A stretch of 58,000 nucleotides of DNA from Diphasiastrum complanatum. Lineage: Eukaryota > Streptophyta > Lycopodiopsida > Lycopodiales > Lycopodiaceae. The notes under the pieces are model-generated. The model was not told the origin of the DNA, did not search any database, and saw only the letters and a program-made list of their open reading frames with translations. The DNA is taken from positions 41,941,229-41,999,228 of the forward strand of contig CM055102.1 in the NCBI GenBank assembly GCA_029204225.1. The letters run 5' to 3'. Of the stretch, positions 1-12,400 are shown piece by piece; positions within the stretch are counted from its first letter, which is position 1, and each line of letters opens with the position of its first letter. The position numbers and the translations under genes are program-made.

Positions 1-1483
1 TTGCAATTTGCAAAGATGCAAAAATATTTGCTTATAGATTTGTCTTTGCGACTAGCACAATGCAATTTGCAAAGATTGTTTGTCTTTTCTTTGAATCCAG
101 ATTCAAGAATCAGTATCTTGGATAATCAGAGCTAGTTCCAGATTCCAGAACCTCGGGAGTCAGGAGTCAGATCGTACGAGGTAGACAATTGTAGATAGTG
201 TGTGACTAGATCGGGGTGTACAATGTATATAGATACGTATATCAATGTGTGTCCCGTGCGTGTTATGTATGAGATATCACTTTTAGAATATACACGCTCT
301 TATTTTTTCAACCTTAAGTCACCTGAAATCCGTGAAGCAAGAGGGCGCTTTGGACCAGTGTCCCAAAAACCAAAATATCCTCTGATCCCTAAACCCTAAA
401 CCCTAAACCTCCCTCAGTTTCCCTTTCATATCCTACATCTTTCAATGCATCTCGCTTTTGGAAAATAATGACTTCCAAAACTTTCAACTCAAAAATGTTG
501 CATTTTAAAATCTTACAACTATTAAACATTGTAGTTTATTATGGTAGCTAGCTTTAAAACTATTTTTGATACACCCAATTGTGTTTATCACAAATTCACA
601 ATTTTCAAAGATCGTTGGCATCCAACTATTTTTCCTAGGCATCAACCTAACTTTGACCAACAATTGTTTTCATGGTACAATGTGTTATAAGGATAAAAAT
701 TAGCCACATATCAATAGGTTTACTTAACTCCTATAAAAAATTGTGCAAAAGGTCGAGCACCTGCAAGGTTGAACTTCCCCATTTTAAAATGTTATGTGGG
801 TTCATAGTATTACAATGATCTACATGCATCCTATATATTCAAAGGCCACCAGTTTGGAATCCTGCATATATTTTAGTAAACATAGAATTTCCTATAAAAT
901 TTAAATTCTATCGATTTCTACGAAGCCAACATCCTGCACTATATCTTTGAAGTTGGTTTTTGAGAAAATCTATAGGTTCCATTCCTATACTATGCCGGTT
1001 TTCTCGAGCACTGCCTCTGAGTCTCCAACCTTAAGTTTTTGAAAAAATGTTGCCTCCTAATACTATATTTTTCATTTCCAAACTTTTGCATTTGGAAATC
1101 CTCCAAATACTAAAGTTTGGACTTTGTTTCTTTAGTAAATATTATAAGGCTTACAAAATTAGTAACAAATAACTCCAAAATACTTTAACTAATAAATTGT
1201 GTTACTTCAATCATAAATGATAAACATATGACAAAATCAGTTAATTATTGAAATATCTACATATTGTAAAATTAGCAAATAAGTTCAATAACCTTAAATA
1301 TTTTATTATCTATGTACTACAACTAAAAGACCTATTTTCCACTATAAGTTAGCCTCCACTCAAAAGTTGTTCTGTGTTCAGAATGAAGTCCTTTATTAGT
1401 CTATAAATGAATCTAGATGCAACTTCTATAAATCAATCTAGAAGTAACTTTTAGTCTTCAAAGTAATGTGTAAAGTTTAAGTT

Positions 1484-1488
<5 letters not shown>
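1..1488. other. AT-rich intergenic DNA
   Basis: I see no credible gene here. Open frames are short and lack recognisable motifs. The stretch holds one telomere-like tract (387-409) and ends at a CT microsatellite. Confidence 0.6.
387..409. repeat. Interstitial telomere-like tract (CCCTAAA)3
   Basis: Three tandem CCCTAAA units, the plant telomere unit in C-rich orientation, lie in ordinary AT-rich DNA. This is too short to be a telomere. Such tracts can come from break repair or subtelomeric remnants. Confidence 0.85.

Positions 1489-1550
<62 letters not shown>
1489..1550. repeat. (CT)n microsatellite
   Basis: About 31 uninterrupted CT dinucleotides, followed by a C-rich run. Confidence 0.97.
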
Positions 1551-1552
<2 letters not shown>

Positions 1553-4234
1553 CTTCCTTGATCCTAACTTCTCCCTACCCATAAAAGACCTTGTTGGCAT
1601 TTCACTTCATACATTTGAAATGGATAAACCATGCAAAGAACTTCGTTCCGTTGAAAAATCATGGTTTTAGCTTTGTGTAGTCCATCAAACTTTTCTAAAG
1701 CAATTTACAGTTCATATAATGTCCATCATAAATTTGGGGCAATACATTACACGCCATAAAAAGTTAAAATTTGGAGAGTGTATTCCACCACTGCCACAAC
1801 ATTGATGGTGGCCCACACATCTAAGTGAGCAATGATACCATTGTTTTGAAAAAATTTGGTGTTTTATTGGGTGCAAAGTTCACTAAAACAAAACCATTCC
1901 CCAATACTTGAGGTTTTATCTCTCATTTCTCATCAATTTTTAGAAAGAAACCCTATTATAGGTGTAAGTTTCTCAATACATGAATTCACTTGATTTTTTC
2001 ACCAATTCCCTATTCATAAAAATCTCTAGTTCATTGCTCATGGTATAAATGCAACAAATACTAGTCATTTTCTAGAGAATGATGGCTCAAAGAACATATC
2101 AATGTGGGTCATCACACAATGCACACCATGGTCTCAAAAATTCCTTAAATGATGACCCCTCAACTGCGCGAATATTCTAGCACATTCTCCCTCCCAATGG
2201 CATAATGAATCAAAGAAGTTTGAACGTAAGACATCCTAAGCTTTAGAATTTTGTAAATGTTTTACCTAGGGCACCAAGAATTTTAAAATAGCTAAATATT
2301 GTTGGTTTTAAAGATGTCAACATTCTTTCGTTCTTTATGAACTCTATTTTGGAGCAAAAATGTTTAACTTTATTTTCTCATCATGTAGGCTCTAGGACAC
2401 TTTTGTAAGGTGAGATACTAGAGTTGAGATTTACTATCGTTTAGTATTGAATTAAAATTTAAGATTAGCAACCCACACAAAATCAGAAATTGCAATGCCG
2501 AAAGGTACGATAATTGAAATTTAATGGATAGAGTGAAAGAGCATGCAGACCAATCAGCAGACAGCAGACTCGAGAGCCCAAGACGTCACAGATTTACTAT
2601 GATCCTCGCATTCCTCGAGGCTCGGAGAGAAGCTGGGCAGTGGCCACTGGCACCTGGCGTCTGGGTCGGAAATGTAAAACTACTGAGTAAAACGGCCAAG
2701 AAGACTGGCAAAGTGCCATTATTCTGGAGTGCTGGTCTAGTTAGGAGTCAGGACTCAGGAGTCATATAGCATTATGTCATAGTAACGGTTAACTCAACAA
2801 ATACAATACTCTTATTTGAAAGCAATCTTGGGCTTGAGAAGTTGAGCCTTGCATACGAGTGCTAGTCGGCACTCGCACGAGTCAGTGACAAGTGTGAATG
2901 CCATTATACCACTGAATAGTTTAAATAGTAATTCTACTAATTTGGTCATTCTCTGCCACCTGCTGCCCTGCATGTTCCCCGTGCGCGAAGGCTACTACTT
3001 GCTATGTAGCTAGCTAGTTCGATAAACATATCTCTAGGCTCTAGCACTCTTGAGTAGACAGTACCACATACCCATCATGAAAAGCTCTGCCTACTCTACC
3101 GTTCATCCCTCCATCATCTATCTTGATTCTAATTTCTTATGCAGCCTGGACTCTGGACTCTGGAGTGAGTCTGGACTCTGGACTCTGGACTTTGAAGTAT
3201 CATCCATAGATGATGGACCATCTATCAGCTATCTGATCAGGGACTACGGTTAAAAAGATGAGTGGTGAAGTGGAGTCTGCAGACTCATAAGGTGCAACCT
3301 GCAATGAATGGATAAACTTGTGAAGAAGGCACGCAAGCAGCCCTGCATTGAAAAGCAGAAGCAGCTTGAGTCTATTTGACATAGCTTGCCTACAGACAGC
3401 GATAATACGTACAAGTTCCAACGGTACTAAGACAGTAGACAGACAGTCCGCTAGTGAACAATTATAAGTACTACCTTAGTACCATGCAATGCTTAAAGTC
3501 GTCATCACATATCATCTTGATTCTTGAATCTGGAATCACGAATCACGATTATCCCTCCTTTGTTTGACCATCCAGCTTTGTTCTCAAGTCTTGTCGAAAT
3601 GATCAGATTGCTTTGTAATTTCAAGTCCAGTGACATCACTGATTTAGCACTATTTCCAGTTTTTCACCCACTCATTGTTTTATTTATGTGGCTTTGTACA
3701 GTTTCTCAGACGTACAACTTGCTTTCAAGCTTCAACTTTTAGTATCACGGACACTGTGTTTGAATTTATAAGAGTCAAAGAGACTCAAGACTGCATCTTT
3801 GATCATATTTTCATCGTTTGTACTACCCGGAAAAGTATTTTTTTTATCATGCAATTTTATTGCTTGTCTATTTTCAAGAAGTGATGGATTTAAAGTCAAC
3901 TCTTGAGTCTTTAAACTAAACTTCTCCTATAATTGGAATTTTCCATTTAGTTACATACATACCACAGTTTTTGACAAAATTCACATAACTTTAACATTAG
4001 CTAAATATTCACCTTTCTTAATTAAAAAAAAAATCAATGGCTCTTATTATAAATTATTTTATGGAACGACTCAGTACAAAAAATCATAACATCTTATGCA
4101 AGTCCCATGATATAACTCCCCAATGTTGGAACTCACTATAGTTTCTTAGCTTATCGAGACAAGTTTCATGAATCTTTTATATTTTAAGCAAAGATGTATA
4201 GCTGAATTCACTATTTGTGATTCAGACAACAATC
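1551..4234. other. Intergenic DNA with a GC-richer patch at about 2520-3400
   Basis: No gene was recognised. The 2520-3400 patch is richer in G+C than its surroundings and full of short GAGTC/GACTC words. It contains an 81-codon open frame (2524-2769) with no recognisable motif, so I do not call it a gene. From 3400 to 4234 the DNA is AT-rich and featureless. Confidence 0.5.
3146..3192. repeat. Short tandem CTGGACT repeat
   Basis: Heptamer CTGGACT is repeated about six times with one interruption (GGAGTGAGT). It lies in the GACTC-rich patch. Confidence 0.8.
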
Positions 4235-4272
4235 CGAATCGCAACCCCGAGTCGACGGGGGCTCGTGATTCG
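4235..4272. repeat. Imperfect inverted repeat
   Basis: CGAATC at the left pairs with GATTCG at the right. An inner CCCCG pairs with CGGGG around AGTCGA, giving a two-step hairpin in otherwise AT-rich DNA. It is followed by about 700 bp of AT-rich sequence with no gene. Confidence 0.5.
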
Positions 4273-4989
4273 CTGGTATTTTTTTTTAATTAGTTTCGAA
4301 AAAAATTGCACAAGTTCATGGACCGCATCGATGAGGGGATTCAAAGGGCAAACTTGGACGCTGATATAGGTGAGAAATATCACCTTCATGTAAAACACTT
4401 ATATGAACAACTGAGTGAAATATTACTTGACTTAGGAGATTAAAGTTAAAGAAAAAATATTCATAATTATAGTCTGAAATCATCCACAAACTCTAGCAAA
4501 CAATTCAATAAAAAGTTTTCAAGTACAACTATCCTTAGAATCCAATTCTAAAATATGATAATTCATTCAACTAGAATCTCTAGGAGAATCATTAAGATAA
4601 AGAATGATTGAAACTCAACTCCGAGTATCCTAGATACTCTTTTAAGTTAAATGCTCTTATTTCTAACACCAAATGCCAAAAAACAACATTCATTCACCTC
4701 AATAGACTTGTCTGTCTCCTATGATAACTCGAGATCCAATCAAAAGAAAAAACTGTACTCAAGCATCTGCAGACCATATACTGTAGCAGAATAGCATCCA
4801 CTAATAAATTAAATCTGTGAGATCCATAGGTTCTCAATTAAAATATTGGAGTAAAGAGATTCAAAACACTGATATGAATTCTTACTCAATTAACAAACCA
4901 AGACTTAATCGTCACACTTAAGAATCATTACGATTCCTTATAATCCTCTACAACAAATTAAGTATATATTTATGATTTTTCAACCATAA

Positions 4990-7900
4990 ATATTTAGATT
5001 CGTATGATTCGTCAATCATAATTTTCTGGATTCACAACCATACTTAATCATTTACAGGATACTGGAGTATATGTCCAACATAACTCAAGAAAGTAAGAAT
5101 CATTCCAAAATCTTTTCCACTAGGAAAATACTAGATTTTAGGAACATTCTCCAAACATGATTTCTTGACTGAAGTGCAAGATTCAAGTTCTATAAACCAC
5201 TGGTAATTAAAGACTGATCGCATATCAAAATGACAAGCATCTCCACTACAAAAAAAACGTTAGATTACAATCCTGAATCAAATCTAGATACCCAAAATCC
5301 TGCTGAATATCAATTCAGATATTATTCTTGGATTCATTATGATTTGTTATCCAATTGAGCACTCTGGGATATAATCACTAATGAGCTGAGTCTATTCCTT
5401 AACTAAGGAATACTTTATCCCAAGAAAACTATATATCAATGCACACAATTTTAACTGATGAATCCAAATGATTAACTAATCATGCGTCTTATATGCTATA
5501 TAAAACAAAACCATCAGTTCCTGGTGAATCCACATCACACTGGTCGTTTTACCAATTAACTTCATCCTGGAGTAATCAACTACTCAAGTTAATTGCCAAT
5601 GATTCAAAAATCTCAAATGTCTAGGTGCATAATTCAATTATACTAGTATGACACCACATTTAGATCATTCAAATCATTTATAAGTTAATCCATATATCTT
5701 TCATACAAATATTTGTTAACTCTGCAAGTATCTGTAAAAACAATACTTGATCATATGTTCATGTTCACCGACTAGGTTAAGTGCACCAAATAACTCTAGT
5801 AACCAGGAATACACAGTAGATTCATAAAAGATTAATCGTGCACATATGTGAACAATCTATCTATGACCCAATACATAAACACATTCTTAACTGGCAGATT
5901 CCTCCAGAACCCACGTATGTTACTCACATATCTCACTGAGATTTTGTAACTCAGCTACAAAAGATTTTCTATTTCTCATGAGTAAATAACATATCTGAAA
6001 AATCTCTGAGACGAATAACATTCACTCTCAACAGTTTTCCAATCCAACTTACCTTCTAATTACATAATTTCTTCCACTCAATCAACCCCTCTCTGATCCT
6101 AGTACTCAAACTAAGATTAGGTTGATCTAATACAGAATTCTCATACTTAAATTCTGATCAAACTTACTTCTATTCCAATCAAAACGGAATTAGTAACCTT
6201 TGATATTTCACTGTACTACTTATAGATAATGATTCAAATATCAAACCTGTTCTAGTTCCAGATTGTCCACACAATCCCTAGAAAATTCTTCTTTATTCGA
6301 AAAGTTCCAATTAGGTATCTTACTCTGAATCTATTCGAAAGTCCTTTCAGATCAAATCTCAATTTAATACCACAACTGGTTCTCTTCCGAAAATGATTAA
6401 AGGATTCACTCTATTACAATCATGATTTTTTCTTCAAATATCTTTAACCCGAGTGATAGAAACTACCATTCCATCGAAATCCATTTATTCACAAAGAGAT
6501 ATTTTAGGTTTAAGAAATCGAACCACTTTGACTTTAGAATTTATCTGAATTCCAAGTCCATTCCCATAAGTAGTAATTTATATGACATAACAGTCTTTCA
6601 GGATAATAACTTCATGCTGGAAAGAATTCATATAAACTAGTCTAATGTCTTATATTCGAGAAATTACTAAGAAGTAAAGGATTAGTTAAAAAAACGAGAA
6701 ATAGTTTTGAGGGCCTCTGATTTAGTAAATAATGAGATACCACATAGGGATCTAGATTAAACCTCAATATTTCTCAAAATACCCCACATTTGATCAAACG
6801 GTTTTTTTTTTTTTCCCATATCACGACTAGGCATCAAACCACACCATTGATCATCAGATCCTTACAATCCTAGAATTTTCTTTCCAAAATTACTGATGTC
6901 CCATACCAACAGCTTTTCCTTCCAGAAAACCCTTAACCGCCTTATCTGATATTCTAGAAATTCACTGATCATCTAGTTGTCCTATAATCACTATAGAAAA
7001 TTATTTCTTGTTTCCAAAACACTGGAGAATCCCTTTATTTGGATGACTGGCATGCCTATCAGATGGATACCCAAAATTACATCTGATTATGTGACTTAGA
7101 CAGTTGAATTAACATGGTTCCTTTCTGGTTAATGATAAGCTTCAAACCCCTACTGATGCATCAAATCTAGGGACAAGCTTCTATCAACTAACAGATCCAC
7201 TGTAATCCACATATCAGATTCCACTTCTAACCTCACAATCGACATCCAAAACTGCGAATAACTCAAATGGTTACATAGATATCAATTACGAATTCAATTG
7301 AATGAATTCTAACCAGGAAATTAATAATTAGTATTAAGCAATTATTTACATGGATTACCAAAATCCTAACTGCGAAATACATTTCCCAATCACACTTACT
7401 ACCTCTGATGTCTACTCTTCTTCCCTCCTTAGAATTTTCAGTTCCTTGAAAATCTTTCCAGCTAAGGTATTAAGAAGACGTAATGACATTAGTAAATGTT
7501 TCATTACCAAAAATTCCACTATCTTGTTTATTCATTTGGGGTAATCTACCAATCACAATCCTCTCTTATGGATTAGGTATATCCTAGAATCTGAGTTATG
7601 ATTCATCAATCTCAACTTTTCAGGCTCCCAAGATCATACCATATCATAAGAGTACATCATGAGAGTGCATTACAATATTTCTACAGATAACTCTTGATCT
7701 GTACACAACACTTTCATAACCGAGAATCCTGTAACTTGGTTATCCTCTAAGAGAGAATATTTCTTAAAGAGTGCTATTTCACATCCAAAGATCTCAACTG
7801 GAGATTTACTCAAAAGAATATATTGCAAGCATGAATCTCCTTCCTTGCATCAACCCATGATCTCAATCCATACTAAGATCAAATTGATTGCTTCTAGCAA

Positions 7901-8440
7901 GGAACGAGTTTCAACAGACCCCCATCTTGCAATAGAATTACCAAGTTCTAACACAAATCAATCGGACTTGTTATCAGCCACTTTGCTACCGCAAGAGTAC
8001 TTTCTAAATCCCCCCCCCCCCTTAAATCTTCAAACCAGAAATCCATAAAGGATTTCTGTAATATTGAATATCCTATCATTTTTTATTCATAAAACAGGTC
8101 CGTCATCTATAACAGATTCCTCCTGGAATCTATGACAGATGCTTTTCCTTGATAACTCTCTTTTCTTCCTACTTCTCCCCCTTTTTTTATAGGAAATGCC
8201 ACGAGTTCCCAAGGGGTGCACGTCATTCAAGATTTGCCCAAGAGAAGTTTCAAAGAAGAGATCCAATAAAATCGAGAAAGTCAAAGAAAATCGTGACTAA
8301 ACCAAAGGTCTTCTTCGTTACCAAGCTTGAGAATTGACCCGTAAATCAGAAAATGAGACCTTGAAGATTTAAGCAAGGAAAACAGTTAGAAAACAAACGT
8401 CATTAACCATTTTTGTGACATCGTCCAAGGTCAATGGGTA
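4990..8440 (-). mobile_element. Degenerate Ty3/gypsy-related copy (minus strand)
   Basis: Read on the minus strand, this stretch matches the internal part of the gypsy element at 18620-20420. Examples are the blocks at 8095-8160 against 18890-18960, 7680-7850 against 19208-19350, and a 19-base exact match at about 5008 against 20405. Both copies carry a G/C homopolymer of about 10-12 at the same place (8010 and 19043). No long open frame survives. The copies differ by large indels: the minus copy is longer in the integrase region, and the plus copy has an extra ~600 bp at about 19395-20005. The right end is cut at about 8440-8480, where a copia LTR remnant begins. The left limit is uncertain. 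Confidence 0.6.
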
Positions 8441-8478
8441 ATAAAAAAATTACCTTTCAAGTAATCACAAGAAAATGG

Positions 8479-8605
8479 GATAGAGTTAGATGGCAGTCAG
8501 TAGCAGTAGCTACTCCTTCATCTTCGGGAACGTCATAGACTCCCTATCAATCACGTTTCGTTTCGTTTCGTTTCGCTTCGATTCGTTTCGTTTCAATTCG
8601 CATCA
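8479..8605 (+). mobile_element. Remnant of copia A 5' LTR
   Basis: The sequence just upstream of the primer-binding site should be the LTR end and finishes in CA at 8604-8605. It contains a run of TTTCG pentamers at about 8553-8600. The left part of the LTR is missing, because recognisable gypsy-like sequence lies directly upstream. Confidence 0.5.
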
Positions 8606-8606
8606 G

Positions 8607-8618
8607 TGGTATCAGAGC
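8607..8618 (+). other. Primer-binding site of copia A
   Basis: TGGTATCAGAGC, the standard plant Ty1/copia site complementary to the 3' end of initiator tRNA-Met. It starts two bases after the LTR's terminal CA and lies 22 bp before the gag ATG. Confidence 0.88.
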
Positions 8619-8639
8619 ACTACTTAATTCCTTCAGGCT

Positions 8640-9143
8640 ATGGTATTCATTAGCAACATTCAATCAAAGATCTACATGATCCTTGACTCCTCAGGATCAA
8701 ACTTCCTAGCATGGAAGGTGAAGACTTCTCTCATACTGAAAGGAGAAGGTCTATGGCCCTGGATTGATGGCACAAAAGAGATGCCCACAACCATTGGCAA
8801 AGAGCTACAAGAATGGAGAGAAAGAAATGACAAGGCAGTAACCGTCCTATCTTCCTCCATCAAAGATAGCTTGACACTTGATCTAGCCACACTCTCCAAT
8901 GCAAGGGAAATGTGGGATACTTTGCTGACCAGATTTTACACAAAATCACGTAGCCAAATTATGCTTTTTGAAGATCAACTTACCAATCTAAGATGGGATG
9001 GTAAAGACCTCACCTCCTTCATCAGAAGAATAAAGGACCTGTTTCTCTTGCTACACAATTCCGGAACGGAAAATGCAGTCTCAGCAGAGAAGCAGCTCAC
9101 ATACCTACTACGAGCTCTATCAAGATCATTTCAAACGACCTGA
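8640..9143 (+). pseudogene. Ty1/copia gag N-terminal part (copia A)
   Basis: A 167-codon open frame reads as the UBN2-type Gag domain of copia elements. It has the early block FLAWKVKTSLILKGEGLW, a middle AREMWDTLLTRFY block and the downstream QLTNLRWDGKDLTSFIRRI helix region. Gag forms the virus-like particle that packages the element RNA. The start follows a perfect primer-binding site, which supports it. The frame stops at 9141, and gag-like sequence (EKAVIEIKEEVEAHEHL) continues to about 9240. The zinc knuckle, protease, integrase and most of RT are absent, because RNase H sequence begins at about 9275. I read this as one large internal deletion. Confidence 0.85.
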
Positions 9144-9274
9144 ATATTACTTGCTAAAGATCCATAGATGACCCTTGAGAAGGCTGTAATCGAAATCAAA
9201 GAAGAGGTGGAAGCCCATGAACACCTTGATGACAAGGATAACTCTGCGAGTATCTTGGGGATTGGTCAGAATCA

Positions 9275-9415
9275 GCCAACAGCGACTGTCAAAGTGGCAT
9301 TCAACTGGTAGAGAATTTGGTGTTCCATGCGAGAACCAAACACATCGAGATTCACTATCACTTTATACGTGAGAGGCTAATGAGTACAAAAACTATCAAA
9401 CGAATAAGGCGCTAT
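9275..9415 (+). pseudogene. Ty1/copia RNase H tail (copia A)
   Basis: The plus strand encodes the end of copia pol: SDCQSGIQLVENLVFHARTK followed by HIEIHYHFIRER. This is the conserved C-terminal RNase H block that usually lies about 1000 residues downstream of gag. It directly follows the gag remnant, so the central polyprotein is deleted. Reading degenerates after about 9415. Confidence 0.8.
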
Positions 9416-9559
9416 ATGCCCAAAATTGATTCCAACCTCATGATCTAGCATGCGATGCGGATGGATGAGCTAAGAGTGTGTATGAGCATGGAGTATCATG
9501 AGATGTTGGATCTCTCCCTCCCTCTCTGGTAGGATTTTATGATATGTAAAATGATGATA

Positions 9560-9800
9560 ATGAAGGATTGCTGCACCGACTTGGAATAGACATTGCAATC
9601 AGCAGTGCTTGGTTGGAAACCACATATCCTTCGGGCTAGATCATGTAGATGTCTTCTTAGTATAACTCCATTCAGATAAGTCGTTTGCACATCAAGTTGA
9701 TGCACCTCAAGGTCGGCAGCTACAACATATGATAGGAGGGCTCGAATCCTAAAGTACAGTACTTTCACATGATGTGAATCGACGAACTCTATAGAGTAGT
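9560..9800 (-). pseudogene. Copia reverse-transcriptase fragment (minus strand)
   Basis: The minus strand encodes IRALLSYVVAADLEVHQLDV followed by TTYLNG, the RT block around the first catalytic aspartate. It then jumps to a SADCNVY-like block with QQSFIIIILH, the segment just before the YVDD box. Roughly 40-50 residues between them are missing. The fragment lies antisense between the RNase H tail of copia A and its likely 3' LTR, so it is a later insertion or rearrangement. Confidence 0.75.
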
Positions 9801-9864
9801 GCGATTTTATAACCGTTTCATAACTGATAGCGTCTAGTGTCTCCTTCTTCTCCTGCATGAGGGA

Positions 9865-10030
9865 TGTTGATATATGGGAGTGTAAGCGTCTTTTTTTACA
9901 TATCTAGTATCAGGGAGAGAGAGAGTGTGTGTAGATTTGTCGTGCTATGTATCTTCACACTCTGTTAGTAATACAAAGAAGAAGTCCAGCTTTTGCTTTG
10001 TCTGCGCAGGTGCCTTGTGCCATTTTGCTA
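9865..10030 (+). mobile_element. Possible copia A 3' LTR (start)
   Basis: A short purine run (GAGGGA, 9859-9864) is followed by TGTTGATATATGGGAGTG, typical of a copia 3' LTR start. A GA/GT-rich stretch and a GTAATACAAAGAAGAAG block follow. The right boundary is not clear, and similarity to the 5' remnant cannot be shown. Confidence 0.4.
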
Positions 10031-10400
10031 CTTTCTATTGTGTTAATTAGCAGCTCTGATAGTCCCATCGGTTCCTTGTGTGTGCATGATTAGATCTTTG
10101 GCACAATCTTGTGAATTCATGATGCTAATGATGTTGTTTAATATTAAGCAGTTATCTGTAATGATGATTGCAAATCTGGTAGTGTGAAAGTAGTGAGACG
10201 AAATTAAATACCGATTCTTGATAATTAGAATTTGGTATTTCTTGAATTGTCCCACTATTCATTATCAGGACAGATCACTCGAGACGTTCCTAAGATGAGC
10301 ATTTCGGAGTAATCCTTTGTGGATTCTGAACTGAACCTTGTCATTTTGGCTGTGACTTAGTTGATCACTGGTACTGAAACAAGGCTCAGTTTATTTCCAA

Positions 10401-10401
<1 letters not shown>

Positions 10402-10474
<73 letters not shown>
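10402..10474. repeat. (CA)n microsatellite
   Basis: About 36 uninterrupted CA units. Confidence 0.97.
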
Positions 10475-10477
<3 letters not shown>

Positions 10478-12194
10478 TCCACTTGCATTATAATATATTG
10501 AATCATACATTTTGCTTTTTAAAGTGGATAGAGTAAATATTTGCTTCTTCTGTTCTTTCTATATCATTAACCACTACTTAATGATAATATAGATTATGTA
10601 ATGAGAATATTGATTTCAATGCTTAGAATCACTCAAATACACATTGATTACTCTCAATTAGTACAAAAAGGTATATGATTTCCATTGGATATAAACAAAG
10701 ATGGCTATGAAGCAATTCTATAATATTTTGTTAGATCATAAATTTATGAACATTTTATGTTGTTGTTGTTATTCATAACAAAGGATTTTTTTTCTATGGT
10801 GATGTTACATGCCAAGTACATGAGCTTGCAGTATTTGGAACTTGGACTAGCACTTATACTTGTAGTAATGTCCACATTCATGTAGCATAAGGGACGTATG
10901 CAAGCATGCATTGGTTATGTGGACATATGTGATAAAAATCCACATCACTCAGGCTTGTTGAAATAACCATAAACTTGGCATTTGTGAGTATTTTTAGCAC
11001 TTTTAATGAGAGATATTCTCATTGAAACATTGCTATTCTAGTACATTGCCACAAGGCTCATTATAGAAGACAAGAGATAGCCACTTTACAACCAAGTATA
11101 GTTTGGAAAACCTTTGTATATAGCTTTATTTATAGCACAACATATGTGATAAGAAATGAGACCGTGAAAGACAAGTCGGTACAACCTCATTGAAGATCAA
11201 GATTAATCCTTCAACTCTAGAAAACAAAAATCAATTGCTCAAACAATCCAATGGCAATCTATTCATGAGAAGTTGTTGGAGTTTTTGAGATATTAAAAAC
11301 AAATCTACATAAAAAACAACATGTATAACTAATTTTTATAGCTGACACGATAAATTATTAGCCAAAATCTAGTTCGTAGCACAATACTATTTTAATTTAT
11401 AATGTAACTATAACTTGAAATGACATGAAACTTAAGGCTAGGACATAAACAATCTTCAAAAAAAGTCATAAAGAATCTAAGCTGCAATAATGTGTCACAA
11501 GCATGATATGTCATAATTGGAACTATCCATAGTAGCAAATTTTGAGGTTTGTCCTTGACTTCAATATACATGTACTTTTACACCTTTATATGATTGGTCA
11601 TTTGTTATATACTTGTTATTTACTTTTTGAAACTTAAATTCGATTAGTGTATGTTTGTGTGATGTCTTTCCCATAAACGTTTTATGTTAGTGGCACAAAC
11701 TTCAATTATCGTACTAATATGCAATCTTTCTATTTGAATGAGGAAAATAGAGTAAGAATTTTTTTTCATTATATTAAATGCCATGAATGGTGCTATCACA
11801 TAATCAAGTAATGGAACACTCACTTTGTGTTGTTGTTTAAAGACTAAAAATCTTCCTTTGTATAATGAATATTCTATTTATATTTTAAACTTTTGGTTTA
11901 AGTACAATATTCAAGTTTGGCACCAAGGAATAATGTGTAAATCATCTATTTGTAATCTTTTCTAGTGCAAACTAACATGAACATGAATAAGATATTCATA
12001 AGTCTATTTAGGAGGTGTATATAGTTTCTATAAACATGTTTTCATTAATGTACTTTAATACCCATTTGCAAAGTATAGATATAAGATTAAAAAACTTATT
12101 TCTATAAAGCCAAAATGTATACTTGAAATCATTCTTTCATGCATATTCTTTCGTACACCATATTGAACTTATCTTCATATTGTTAACTTACCTA

Positions 12195-12400
12195 TAACCA
12201 TGGAATATGATCTAGTGCAAGTGGGACATATTTTTGCAATGAAAACCATATAGTACAAGAAACTTTGCAAATGAAAGAGTTCTAGGTGAGTGGATCCACG
12301 TTGGAGTACCTTTACATGCTGTCTCTTTAACCCTACAATCTTAAAATGATACATTTATTAAATAAAACTTCCTTTGATATAAAACCTAATAAAAGAAATG
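12195..12400 (+). repeat. Dispersed repeat, plus copy
   Basis: Shares ordered blocks with the reverse complement of 43890-44155, among them GATCTAGTGCAAGTGGGACAT-like and CTCTTTAACCCTACAATCTT-like segments. No coding potential was seen. The family is unidentified. Confidence 0.6.

Noticed and set aside
2524-2769. 81-codon frame in the GC-richer patch
   Set aside because: No motif, no splice or promoter context that I could support, and the region is dominated by short GACTC words.
6770-6800. Apparent match of the minus gypsy copy to 20766 (TGGGGTATTTTGAGAAA)
   Set aside because: A stronger 19-base match places 5008 opposite 20405, so the order would be wrong. I treat the shorter match as chance.
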